Origin: Blumeriella jaapii
Taxonomy: Eukaryota; Ascomycota; Leotiomycetes; Helotiales; Drepanopezizaceae
Length of the DNA: 64,000 bases
Assembly (NCBI GenBank): GCA_009599575.1
Contig: VWND01000067.1
Coordinates: forward strand, 1,240,001-1,304,000
Reading direction: 5' to 3'
Positions 24,180-35,324 of this stretch are shown here, piece by piece. Each line of letters opens with the position of its first letter. The first letter of the stretch is position 1. The notes beneath the pieces are model-generated. The model searched no databases. It was not told the DNA's origin and saw only the letters and a program-made list of their open reading frames with translations. The translations under genes and the position numbers were made by a program.

Positions 24180-26233
24180 TTTGACTTTTAAGTCTTTATA
24201 GCGAAAGCCAAAAAGCTGATTTTTTCCGAAAATTTCTTTTTATCGGCTAAATTAACTGCGGTATTATAAATTTCTTTCTGATTTTTCTCCAATTCAAAAT
24301 CGTTTTTTTTTTAAATAATTTCAATTTTTTCGTTTTTTTTTAATACAAAAATCTGTTTATTAATAATTTTGTCGAATCTTTTTCTTATATTAGATAAATC
24401 GTTAAATTTCAATTTAATTTTCTGTTTTATAATTCTTTTAATAGCTTCGTCGACAGCTTCGAAGCTAATATATTTATCGATCTACTTTTCGCTTCGCATT
24501 AATAATAAGCGTTTAAAAGCTAATACTTTTTAAATAATTTACATCGAAGTGTCGATATCGATATTTTTTATATCGTCGTTAAATTTTTTTTATTATAAGC
24601 GTTTTTTTAATAATTTTATCGGTTCCTTTTCGAATTCCAAAATCTTTTTCCTTTTCGATTTTAACGTTTTTTTTTATACCAGTTGATTTGGCGAATAAAA
24701 TAAAAGCATTTTGCTTTTGTAATTCGCTGACTTAATTATGCAGCTATAATATTTGCAAATGCGATAATCGCATTAATAATATATATATTTGTTTTTTATT
24801 TATATATTTAAACTTTATTTATACTCGGAATAAAAGATTTCTTTTTAATTAATACGCCTTCTGAAATGTTTTCTTTTTTATTAATAAATATCGTTTTTGT
24901 ATTTTTTCTGTTTTCCAAACAATCGTTTTATTTCGTATTTTTCATTTTTAAGCGAATAATATTTAATCAGCTTTGATTTTCAGCTTTATTAAAAAGGCCC
25001 ATTCCTGCTTCCGTCGGTTTAAAGCAGATCGCTTCGTACTTATTAATATAATAAATTCCATTATTTATACAAAAATTAAATATTTTGCATTTAAAGCGAA
25101 TATAAAATTTTTCGTAATAAATTTTTTTATTATTATAAAATTCACACTTAGGGCCACGAAATCTGTTTTAATAATTATTTTTACTATTTTAATAACCGCG
25201 ATTTTGATTTCCGCGTTAATTTCCTTTTCTTCTTTAATAATCGTTATTATAATTAATATTTCGCTAATTCTGATCGCTAGCACGGAAAAATTATTACTAG
25301 GCAGCTATTATTTCTACGGTAGCTTAGCGAAGCTGATCGCTTCGCGCATTTTAAAAAAAATAGTTATTATAAAAACTATTTTAATCGTTTTTATTATCAA
25401 AATTAACGTAAAAAAGTTTTTTCTGTTATTGCATAAGATCTTCGATTTTGCTTTACAATTCTTAAATTTTAATATCGGTAAATTTTAATACGAAAGTTTC
25501 GATATTTTTATTAAGCTTTTTCAAACCAATAGATTCTGCAAAACAATTAAATAGTATAATAACTGATTGTTTTTTAGCGATTTCGGTAATTCTTAATAAC
25601 TGGGCATATTTCTGCACTAGAACTTCCACGTCTTTTTTATAAATAAGAAAAAAAGATTTTTCTTAATTTATAGCTTCGATAATACGTTCGCTTTGGTTTT
25701 GTTTAAATACGAATTCCACAAATTTAAAATATTAATCGAAGATTTCAAAATTTTGTTTATTAATTTTAAAATGCTTAATAATTTTATTGCGAATACTAAT
25801 TGAAAAGCTAAATAAAAACAATCTTTTTTGCTTAATTTCGCTTAAAACCTTTTTATTAACAAAAACGTCAGAAACTCTTGTATAAATACGATAATAAGCT
25901 TTGAGTTTTAGCTTAACGAATTATTATAATAAACTGCTTAAAAAAAGCGATAATATCGCGAATTTGCTAGCGATCGTGGTTTCGGAATTCCGATTTCAAA
26001 GCTTTAACTAGCTTACGCCAATTTCGAGCCCTAATAGCTTTTTATTTATTTATCGATTTAATAATATTTTTGATAATTAGGTTATAATAGCGAAAAAGTT
26101 TATCGAACATCTTAATCTTAAAAACTCCGAAATCCTCGCAGATTTTTTTATATTTTTTAATAAAATCGGTAACGTTGGCGCTATTAAATAAAAATGCACC
26201 AAAGGAGCCAGGAAAAAGCATGCGGCCTCGCAT
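24180..26233 (-). pseudogene. gag: Family G gag relic, copy G-a
   Basis: Starts at ATG 26233 with M-R-G-R-M-L-F-P-G-S-F-G and is open for 63 codons through N-V-T-D-F-I-K-K-Y and F-R-Y-Y-N. This is the usual start of a gypsy capsid domain (a segment ending in F-L-x-x-Y followed by a conserved Y-C motif). After the first stop the frame remains followable to about 24900. A Cys-rich region near 25040-25110 (R-F-K-C-K-I-F-N-F-C-I-N-N-G-I) may be the nucleocapsid knuckle. The section up to the protease is Lys-rich. This is the least damaged gag start of the family in the window. Confidence 0.75.
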
Positions 26234-27004
26234 AAAAAAACGAAAAGCGTCGTTGTTTATAATATTAATAAAAATGTTAATAAAGTTTAAATTAAACGAA
26301 TAAATATTTTCTGAAATTGCAAATTAAAAGTTTTTAATATAAAATAAATCGTTTTTAATAAAAAAGCTATTAAAAAGATTTTTGTATTTTCTGAAAAAAT
26401 TAAATAAAATAAGATTGCGTCTAAACATTTGGATAATATATTAAAAAACTTATTTTTTAATAAATTAATTAAATTAATATAATATTATTATATAATCCAC
26501 GGTTTCGATATTTCGTAGCTCAGGCTAATGCACGTACAGCCATTTCTTTATTACTTCTAATAAAAAGCTGCAAATTGTAATTGCCACAATTATAAAACGT
26601 AAAATCAAAAAGTTAAGTTTTCGCTAGGCGTTTAATCAAAAAAAATCTAAATCAAAAGAGCCGAGCGCAGCGGTCGAAGCGTATAAATTAATATTCGATT
26701 TGTTATTTTTAAACAAAAAAGCGATCTTCGAGTTTTGAATTTCGCACGGTTCAAAATTGCCTAACCGTAATTTCAAACGTTTCTAAAATATATTGCATTT
26801 TTATAATCTAATAATTATGCGCAAAATAAAAAAAGCCATTAGAAATTCTTTATATAATACAACTGCGAACAATACTATATGAAAAAATTTTTAAGCCGTA
26901 ATAGCGAAATATCGAAATCGATTTTAATTATAAATTTAAAAAATGCATCGGCGAATATATAAAAACGAAACACCGAAGTTTAAATTTTTGCGTAAATCAC
27001 CAAA
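26234..27004 (-). other. Leader and primer-binding site, copy G-a
   Basis: About 770 bp between 5' LTR and gag. On the element strand the first bases after the LTR are TTTGGTGATTTACGC. TGGTGA fits the 3' CCA end of a tRNA primer, so family G appears tRNA-primed, unlike families B and C. No gene seen in the leader. Confidence 0.55.
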
Positions 27005-27271
27005 TGTAAAAATAAGTAAAAAAACCAGACTGATACGGCTATATATCGGTGGGTAAAATAATCTAGAGAATCCCTAAAAAAAACTAAAAAAAGGAAAAGA
27101 AAAATAAATAAAAATATAAATTAAATTGCGTGCCTATAATACTATCTAAGGGAATGCTTTGCTCTTATACCTATTGAAAATAGTTAGTAGCAGAGGGTCT
27201 CGGAGGGGTCCATGCCTCGATCATAGCTAGAACTACCAACTCCCATTAATACAAGGTATCACCGTTTTACA
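27005..27271 (-). repeat. Family G 5' LTR of copy G-a
   Basis: 267 bp, with element-strand ends TGTAAAACGGTG and CTTATTTTTACA. It contains a TATA-like GTATAAGAGC on the element strand near 27160. It is the least mutated LTR start of the family here. Confidence 0.9.
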
Positions 27272-27275
27272 TTAT

Positions 27276-30060
27276 TAAAAAAAAAGTTTAAATATTAAAC
27301 GCTTATATTTTCAAAGCGTAAGCTTTAAAAGCTAACAATTTAAAAGTCCGTAGATTTACAAGCTTTTTTATAACTGTTTGTAAATTAATCGACGACGCTA
27401 TGCAATCGCCAGAAAATATATTAATCGGCTGCGAAATCTTAAATTTGATATTTTCTTAAAGCAAAAGACTGAGCGTCGCCAAATGCGGCATTTTACCGAA
27501 GGAAAAAAACGACGCTATTCCGATATTTTAAATTTACGACGACGAAAAAAACGAAAAAGCTAGTATTATTTTTATTTAATTCGAAAAAACGCACGCGGTA
27601 ATAATTAATATTTTTAAAGCAGTTAAAATAATTCGGCTATTTTTATTTTTAATTATTAAAAACGAATTCGAAAACGAAATTAAAAGCGTAATAATAAACA
27701 CTCGTTTATTCGAATACCGAATATCTATTATATTAATAAAAACGCTTTCGGAAAAAATAAAAACGGAAAACGCAGAAAAGCGCGCCGATATTTTCGAACC
27801 TTTTTTTATTCGGAAAAAAAAACTAGTCGCGTCGTTAGCAAAAAAGGCACCGCGAATAAAAACAGCCGGAAATCGACGCCGAGCCACCGTTTTTAAGCCG
27901 ATTAACAAAAAACGCGACGATTTTACGGAATAAATTTAAATTATTTCGTTATTTCGAAAAGAAAAAATTCGAACGATTTTGATTTTGATTTTTTAAAATT
28001 AAATGCGCAAATATCAGAAATATTTATTACGTTTAAAAACGTTGTACTATTTGTATTGATATTTTAAATTTTAATAAAAGTATTGAAAATTTCGATTATT
28101 ATACGATTCGACCGAAAAAGCTTAGAAAAAATATCGAAATTATCGCGAAAAAAATTATATAAGAAGTATAAAATCAGATTATTTTATTTAAAACTTTCGT
28201 TTTCGACGACGCTACGATTTAAAAATTTTATTTCGATATTTTTACGCAAATATTAAATAAATTCGTTAGTTTTTTTTTTGTTCTAAACGAACACTGAATC
28301 AAATCTTTTTCGGAAAATTGCAAATATAATACGCTAAAGCAAATAAATTTCTTTTTAAAAAACGATAATCCGTTTTTACTCGAATTTTTTTTCGTTAAAA
28401 AACTTCGATTTTTTAATTTCGTTTTTACGAATAATATTAACGCCAGAAAAAACGGCAAATTTTGCTATTTTTACATACGCTATTACGCGGCGTATTGCGA
28501 TTTGATTATAAAAAAAATCGACGTAATCGGCTTCGCTAATCGATTCGCTGCTATCAGAAATTCCGATTACGACGTATTTGAAATTGATTTTAATAATTAA
28601 TTTATATTTCGACGAAAAATTGCGAAGATTATTAAAACCCGTGCTAAAGCTTATTTAAGCTACGCGAATTTTAAAGCGGATTTTAAAGCTTTTAGCGCGA
28701 TTATAAAAATCGATTAAAATAAAAACGAACAAAAACAACGAATATTTTTAAAAGCCGATTTTTAGCTTTTTAATCGAAAGTTTATTTCGAAATTTATTTA
28801 AGCTAAACTGCGAATTCGTTAATTACGTAGGATTTTACAACGGAAAAAACAAATTACTATTGTATTTAAAAAAAAAATTAGCGATATATAAAAATTATTT
28901 TCGACTGGTTAAAATTTAAAAAGCGCTTATTGTTTTTTTCGTTAATACATTTTATAATTTTATTTAGCAAGTTTTAAAAATATATCCCGGCTTTTATTTC
29001 GCTGTTTTAATTATTTGAAATCTCGGAAATTGCTGTTTTATAGCATATTTTAACGTTTCGGTCGCTTTAGGTTTCGCTGGTTCCGATCGTATTATAATTA
29101 TAAAATTCGATATCGCCGATTTTTAAAAAAAAGAAAAATCGAAGATTTTATCGACGTTATTTTCGATTATTACGTTTTGCTTATATTCGTATATAATTCG
29201 GAAATAATCGAAGCTTATTTATCATTATATTACGACGCTAAGCTAATTAAAATTATTTAAAAAAGCTAGGCTTTTTTGTATTTCAGCGCGTTTAAAACAA
29301 TGGCTTTCGTTATTTTATCGAATTACAAAACCGAGAGCTACGAAAAAAAAAACGTAATAATTTTTATTAGCTTTTCGATTAAGCAAAAAGTTTTCGTTAA
29401 ATTTAAAATTTAAAAAACCAACGGCGCGATATTAATTTATTCGAATAATTATACGGCAAAAAAATATAAAAATTATTTCGAAAACGACGCTTCGATAAAT
29501 AATTTAACGCTGTTTGTATTGCAACGAAAGCAATCGCAGCATTTTCGATAGTTTCGGTTGCAAACGATTATTTCCGAATGATTTCGTAAAATAATTCTTT
29601 TTATAAGTTTCGAAGTTTTTTTAAAAATATTCGTCGGTAAACAACCGTAATCCGATTTATTAGTTTTACGCGAAGCAAAAGCGTTTATCGGTTTTAATTA
29701 CGATAAGCTAATCGATTATTTTTACGATTTTAATATAAAACTTTTCAACGCTTTTTGCAAAGCATAAAATTACGTTTAAAAACTGAAATTTATTATTTAC
29801 GAAAAAAAATCGTAAAAAGCTTTCCTCGCTGCGACGTTTAATAATATTATCGACAAAAAAATCATTAAAACGTTCGTTAGTCAAAACGATAATTCGATTA
29901 ACGCTTTATTAAGCCATTTTTAAAAATAAAAAATAAACAAAATAATTTATACGACAAGCGAAACGCTATTTTTTTATAAAAGCTAATAGCAAAAAGGTTA
30001 AAAACGGGTTAGCAGATTATAAAAGTTTGAAATTAAAAAGTTCGGTTTTGATTAATTGAT
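27276..30060 (+). pseudogene. ORF X relic, remainder, copy G-e
   Basis: Continuation of 15590-16040 beyond the G-a insertion. The frame around 27586-27930 is free of stops (I-N-K-K-R-D-D-F-T-E at the end), and the next parts near 28380-28620 and 29000-29760 are also followable with few stops. Peptides such as F-V-F-T-N-N-I-N-A-R-K-N-G-K-F-C-Y-F-Y and N-Y-D-K-L-I-D-Y-F-Y-D-F-N are shared with G-c and G-a. Product unknown. The reading frame ends somewhere after 29950; the true stop cannot be told from RIP stops. Confidence 0.6.
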
Positions 30061-30147
30061 TTTTTAATCGCATAAGGTAGATTAAATTACGCTTATTAAA
30101 ATTATGTTTTTTTTGGTCGTAATTAAAAACGATTATGTTTATTTTTT

Positions 30148-30423
30148 GGAACGGGATATAAAACGGTAATATTTTATATTAGTAAGATTTGATAGTTTTA
30201 GTTATAATCGGAGTATAAACTTTTCCGAAATCCTTTGTTATTAACTATTTTCAACAGGTATAAAAGCAAAGCATTTTTTTAGATAGTATTATAAGCACGC
30301 ATTTCAATTTATACTTCTATTTATTTTTCGTTTCCTTTTTTCAGTCTTTTTTAGGAATTTCCTAAATTATTTTACCCACCGACATATGGCCGTATCAGTC
30401 TGGTTTTCCTACCTACTTTTACA
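30148..30423 (+). repeat. Family G 3' LTR of copy G-e with polypurine tract
   Basis: The purine run GGAACGGGA (30148-30156) is followed by the LTR (30157-30423, 267 bp), which begins TATAAAACGG (TG mutated to TA) and ends CTACTTTTACA. The flank at 30424 begins TTACG and is element E0. Confidence 0.9.
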
Positions 30424-31257
30424 TTACGATCACGTTATCGTAACCGTGTTTTTTTTTTAAATTGCAAAAGTTTATTATAACGTATTTTTAAAAATGGTAA
30501 AAACAATAAGAGGCTGAAAAATTCCGGGGCGTTTATTTTTTAGAATAGAATTCTTTCGATAAGCGTAGCAGTTGCGATAGTATTATTTTACGAAAGATGT
30601 TATATTTCGTTAATAATATTAATTCGAAAGCAATTGCATAGTTCTGCGGACGCTAAAATAAGCGGTGAAAATCTGGTTGTATATTTTTCGTACGAAAGCC
30701 AAACGCAAATAATTAACGTTTGGAATAATTAAGCGATCGTAATATCATAGCAGATCGCGCTTAAATATATACGAAGTGTTATTATCGTCGTTCTTTTTCG
30801 TAGCGTTTCGTACAGCTTTTTTTCGAAAAGCTATTTAGTTATTATCTGTGCGATTAGCGTAGAAAATTTAATTAACGATACGAATTGCGGAAAAAAATCA
30901 GCTATTTCAACGATAAAAACAGCTATTTCGAAGGTCGTAAAAGGTCGAAGTTTTTTAATTAAAAGGCGGTAATCGATTTGATCGGCTCGAAAAAGGATTT
31001 GCAAGCGTTGGATGCGTTTAAAAAAGTTTTGGCGGTCGAATTCGGTCGTACGATATATTAATACGTTAGCCAGAAAATTGTATTTATTTGGTTCGGCCCA
31101 GCGTGCTTGTCGAGCGTTTAATAATTTGAAAGTTATAAAATATTTTAAAGTTTTATAATTAATAATTATTTTAATTTAATAAATTAAATTAGCTAATTTA
31201 AGACGAAAATTGCTTAAAAATCTTACGATTGCGAGCATTTCTTTGTCGTATACGACG
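30424..31257 (-). pseudogene. pol: Family E copy E0, RNase H to integrase fragment
   Basis: Minus-strand fragment of a gypsy polyprotein. From the right it reads V-V-Y-D-K-E-M-L-A-I-V-R-F-L, the conserved start of the RNase H segment in gypsy pol. Then come N-Y-K-T-L-K-Y-F and L-N-A-R-Q-A-R-W-A-E, then the integrase N-terminus. On the right it stops at the E1 LTR (same family), on the left at the family G LTR at 30423. The V-Y-D-K-E-M-L-A-I-V stretch is unusually intact for this window. Confidence 0.8.
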
Positions 31258-31494
31258 TGTAACGATCTAATCAGTCGGAGGGCTGGGAGATCAGTCAATT
31301 GGTCGCCGTGTTCATATGGTATAAAAAACGAGCCTTTGGTTCTGTAACAAAAATATTTATTTAAAATTAACAATTGCAAAAGGCAGAAATGCTAAAAAGA
31401 AAGTGTTTTATATATATAAATAGTTTCTACAGTTGATAAGAAATCCATTAGAAAACTAAAAAGCTTGCAGCTACACGCAATTGCTGGAATAATA
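31258..31494 (-). repeat. Family E 3' LTR of E1
   Basis: 237 bp, matching 55840-56078. The element-strand end is GATCGTTACA (GATCGTCACA in E2). The U5 part, with a run matching 55975-56070, is almost unmutated while the U3 start is changed. The open stretch at 31176-31379 crosses the LTR end and is not a gene. Confidence 0.85.
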
Positions 31495-31524
31495 CGAGAA
31501 ATAGCAAAAAAATAAATCGTTATA

Positions 31525-34500
31525 CTACCTTTCCGTCCGAAAAAAGCGCGCCCTCGAGCTTTTATTTATTAATACGTCGTTATTAAAATAATCGTACGAA
31601 TTTAAACTTTCGGAATACGCTTTTAGCTAATTTATAAGTTTTGCAAAAGGACCGGGAAGTTTTTTATACGTCAAATGAAAATCGCGCATTTTTAAAGGAA
31701 TATATATAAAATCAGACGCGGAATACTACGTAAGATTTTTATTTAAGCTTACCTAAAAAGCTTTGTATTAAAAAGTCTTTCGCTGCATTCGACAAACGAT
31801 TAATTTTTCGATTTCGTATTTAAGCTTATCAATTATATTAATAAATTCAGAGGCTGAATTAATTTGATTTAAAAGCGCGTCGTCAGCTCCTTTACGCAAT
31901 CGATTAGCGTAAAAAATTAAATGTACGTTTATAATACTAGAAAGATTTAGCTTAAAAGCGTTGTCGAAAATTTTAGCTATAATTTTCAAAGGGCCGTTAA
32001 AGCCGGAAGGTCGGAAATAACGCATATCGAGCTATTCGTAATCGCTAACGTTAAAATCGATCGCGCGGCGAGATTTATTCGCATTTTTTTTTTATTTTGT
32101 CGTAGGTTTATTAAAAATGCGATTTAGCGAAATTCCAGGCGTTATAATAGCGGCGAGCGTAAGTACGAGCTTCGTTTGCGTTTAGCTTATATCAAAGATT
32201 GGAAAAAAAAAAGTATCGAGCTTCTAGTTTTAATTAATATAAAAAATATAATCGTATACAATTTCAAAAAATAAAAAGCCATTTAGATTTTCGTAAAAAA
32301 GGATTATTTAAGCGAAATTTATTATTAAAAAAAATCAATTTTTAATTGTTTTAATAAAAATTTACGAAAGGTCGAAAGCGTTTTTACAAATATTAATTAT
32401 AAATTTCGGTTTAGCCGTTGATTTCAGAATAAGCGGCTATTAAAAGCTTTAATTACGTACCAAGGATTTTGTTTAGTTTAAACCAAAAAATCAACTAATA
32501 CTATAGGCCACGATCGCTAATAATACTTTTTAAAAAGCCAAAATACTTATATACGTAAAAAATATACAATTTGGCGAAGCTTCGAGCGTCGATATTTTTA
32601 TAACAGAAAATCGAAATAACTTGCTTAAAAAAGCGATTTATTATTACAAATACGTTATTATAACCGTGTTTGTTTTTATTAAAACTGCAAAAGTTTGTGA
32701 TAACGTGCTTTTAAAAATAGTCAGAAACAAAAAAAAGCTGAAAAAAGCCGGAGCGCTTATTTTTTAAAACAAAACTTTTTTTATAAGCGTAACAATTGCG
32801 ACAATGTTGTTTTATAAAAGCTGTTATATTTCGCTAATAATATTAGTCCGAAAGCAATTGCGTAATTTTGCGAGCGCTAAAATAAAAAATGGAAATCTGG
32901 TCGTATATTTTTCATATAAAAGCCAAACATAAATAATCGACGTTTGAAATTATCAGGCGACCGTAATATAACAGCAGGTCGCGTTTAAATATATACGAAA
33001 TATTATTATCGTCGTTTTTTTTCGTAGCGTTTCGTACAGCTTTTTTTCGAAAAGCTATCAAACTGCTAGCTATGCGATTAGCGTAAAGAATTTAATTAAT
33101 AATACGAAATACGGAAAAAAAAATCAGCTATTTTAACGATAAAAATAGCTATTTCGAAAACCGTGGAAAGTCGAAGTTTTTCAATCAAAAGGCGGTGATC
33201 GATTTAATCGGCTCGGAAAAGAATTTGTAAACGCTAGATGCGTTTAAAATTTTTTTAGCGGTCGAGTTCGTTCGTACGACGTATTAATGCGTTAGCCAAA
33301 GGGTTTTGTTTATTTGGTTTATACGTAATAAAAAAATTATAATCGGCGAAAAGTTAGACCCAGCGTATTTATCGAGCGTTCAAAAATTTAAAAGTTATAA
33401 AATATTTCAAAGTTTTATAATCAGTAATAATTTTAATTTAAAAAATTAAACCAATCAGTTTAATACGAAAATTGTTTAGAAATTTTACAATTACAAATAT
33501 TTTTTTATCGTATACGACGTAGTTTAGCTTTGCGAAAGCTATAGTTTTGCTAAAGTAAACGATTGAAAGCCAATCGTTATTATAAAATTGCGAAAATATA
33601 AAAATTATTACGCCGTCGAAAGCGTTAGTTTTTAATATGCAAAAAAGGTTTTGCCTGTAATATTATAAAACTGATGCAATAATAAAAGCTAATATAAAAA
33701 GCTCGAAACTTTTTTAATATTCAAAAGTAAAATTGTAAAAAACGTTAGTTTTAATTAAATAAATCAAAGGCTTTGCAATTATACCGTAGTCTCGAATAAA
33801 ACGTCGGTAGAAATTGCAAAAAACAAAAAAGTTTTGTATATTTTTTACAATAATAAAAGGCTTTTAGTAAGCGACCACGGAAACTTTTTTTGGATTTTTT
33901 TTTAAGCTTTTGATCGAAATAATAAAGCTTAAATAATAAATCTGAATAACGTTGAATTTAAATTTTCGAATATCGGCCTGTAATTCAGCGTTAGCGAGCT
34001 TTTAAAGCATTTTACGAACGTATATAACGTGTTTTAATAAATCGGACGAATACATAAAATTTTTATTTAAATATATAATACAAAAATCGTTTGAATAATC
34101 GAAGAAAACGTCGTTTATATAACGTTAGTAAATTGCGGGTTTATTAATAAAGCCAAAAGATAGCATCTTGTATTTATAAGCGCCGTAACGCGTACGAAAC
34201 GTCGTTAGCTTTTTATTAGCGAAATCTATTCGAATTTTCTAAAAAGCTTAACGAATATCGAGCTGTGTAAAAATTCGCGCTTTCGAAAAACGAACAAAAG
34301 TTTAATAAAAAAGAAAAAATAGCGATTTTTACGAATAACGTTATTAAAAGTTATTAAAAACTCGATAATCGATACAAAAACGTAATAAACCGTCGGGTTT
34401 TTTAGAAAAAAGCATTAAAACAACGAAAAAAGCGGTGAAAAATTCGATAAAGCTTTTGTTAAAACTATTTTACAAATAGATTTTAACAATTTCGAGCTTT

Positions 34501-34960
34501 AAAATCGATATTTTATATAGAAAAGTGTATTTCAGTTTTTTTTATTTATAATAAGCTCGATTTTGTAATCGTAAGATCGGTAAAAAGCTAGCTCGTTATT
34601 AGCGGCTTTAGAAAACACGTATTCGAAGTTTTTATATTTCGAAAAAAAAAAATTCGAAAAAAGATTTATTCGAAATAAGCTTTGTTAAGCTGATTAAAAA
34701 AATCGAAATCGATATTTCGTTGGTTTTAAAACGTTCGAAAAAATCGTAAAATTGGGTTTTAAAAAAAAGTATTATACGTAAAATCGTTTAATATTTTATC
34801 GATTTCGTATAAAAAGGTTAAAAACATTTTAATTACTTTTTTTTTGAAAATCAGCTACAAAGCGTGTGTAATAATCTGGCAGATAAAAATTAAATAAGCA
34901 ATAGATTAGAAAACTCGTTTTCGAATCGATTATTTAGAAAGTTTAAAAAATAACTTGTTT
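31525..34960 (-). pseudogene. pol: Family E pol relic with chromodomain, E1
   Basis: Minus strand. RT near 33900-34700 shows an F-V-S-I-I-E-F relic of the palm C-I-D-Y motif, and F-C-N-F-Y-R-R-F-I-R-D-Y-G-I at its end. RNase H near 33290-33640 has V-V-Y-D-K-K. Integrase spans about 32050-33250. The C-terminus has the barrel end F-N-G-P-L-K-I-I-A-K-I-F-D-N-A-F, then a chromodomain at about 31690-31850 (Y-E-I-E-K-L-I-V-C-R then R-K-T-F-Q-Y-K). The last residues are S-S-R-A-R-F-F-R-T-E-R, stop at 31525-31527. Chromodomains on gypsy integrases tether insertion to methylated-histone chromatin. Many RIP stops. Confidence 0.8.
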
Positions 34961-35060
34961 AAATTATCGATTATATTAAGCTAAAAGTCTATCGCGGCGA
35001 GAGCTTTTCTTCGGTTTTCAATATAACTGTTTTTTATAAAACGAAAAAGCTGTTTTGACG

Positions 35061-35094
<34 letters not shown>

Positions 35095-35161
35095 AACGGA
35101 AAAAAAAGAATCGGCAGCCTGGGAAAATAATAGTATAATTTTTTGAATTATTCCACTGGCG
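34961..35161. other. Unassigned stretch with a 32-A homopolymer
   Basis: No gene seen. It contains A32 at 35061-35092, the longest homopolymer noticed, followed by a short less-mutated stretch that abuts the family C LTR fragment at 35162. Whether the A-run is a tail of a retroposed RNA, a polypurine relic or simple slippage cannot be told. Confidence 0.4.
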
Positions 35162-35316
35162 TGTCACAGCTAGCTTGAGGGTGATCAGAAGGGTGATGTG
35201 GACCAAAAGGTACGCATGTAAATTGAAAGAAAGACACCGAGCTAGAATGCTCGGGGTCGCGAACTTTATGTACAGTGGGTTGCGCTTGTGGGTCACGTGA
35301 CTTAGCGCGAGGCCTA
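35162..35316 (-). repeat. Family C LTR fragment (C2 type), nearly unmutated
   Basis: Minus-strand copy of the 3' half of the LTR at 59394-59702, ending AGCTAGCTGTGACA. Normal GC content. It keeps the palindrome GTCACGTGAC (35292-35301), a TACATAAAG box and the predicted RNA start TGTCTTTCTTTC. It is cut at 35316 against the truncated G-c copy. It shows what the C2-type LTR looked like before RIP. Confidence 0.85.
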
Positions 35317-35324
35317 TATTTCTA

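Larger units (their letters stand above)
16041..27271 (-). mobile_element. Family G LTR retrotransposon, complete copy G-a
   Basis: An 11,231-bp minus-strand element bounded by two 267-bp direct LTRs, with TTAT on both sides as the target duplication (16037-16040 and 27272-27275; possibly 5 bp with one change). Order on the element strand: LTR, leader, gag, pol, AT-rich spacer, ORF X, polypurine tract, LTR. This copy shows that ORF X lies inside the LTRs and was moved with gag-pol. It is inserted in ORF X of copy G-e. Confidence 0.9.
13805..30423 (+). mobile_element. Family G copy G-e (3' part, split by G-a)
   Basis: Plus-strand copy represented by its integrase 3' part (13805-15093), a spacer, ORF X (to 16040, resuming at 27272) and a 3' LTR (30157-30423). 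Its 5' part must lie left of copy G-d, outside the window. G-a is inserted in ORF X. The two sides of that insertion join exactly as the uninterrupted sequence at 40060-40090 of copy G-c. The 3' flank (30424 on) is element E0. Confidence 0.85.
31258..35060 (-). mobile_element. Family E copy E1 (5'-truncated chromodomain gypsy)
   Basis: Minus-strand Ty3/gypsy element with a 3' LTR at 31258-31494 and a pol running up to about 34960. No gag and no 5' LTR are found: to the right lie a 32-A tract and a family C LTR fragment. It is inserted in the RNase H region of E0, a copy of the same family. Confidence 0.75.

Noticed and set aside
24973..25488. 171-codon plus-strand frame rich in Ile and Phe, looking like a membrane protein
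   Set aside because: It lies antisense to the Lys-rich part of family G gag, and AAA/AAT codons read backward give Phe and Ile. The equivalent in G-d is broken.
31176..31379. Open frames across family E LTR ends (also 55957-56145) with near-identical first 40 residues
   Set aside because: The shared part is the U5 of the LTR, and the frames run into different flanks, so the similarity is the LTR and not a protein family.
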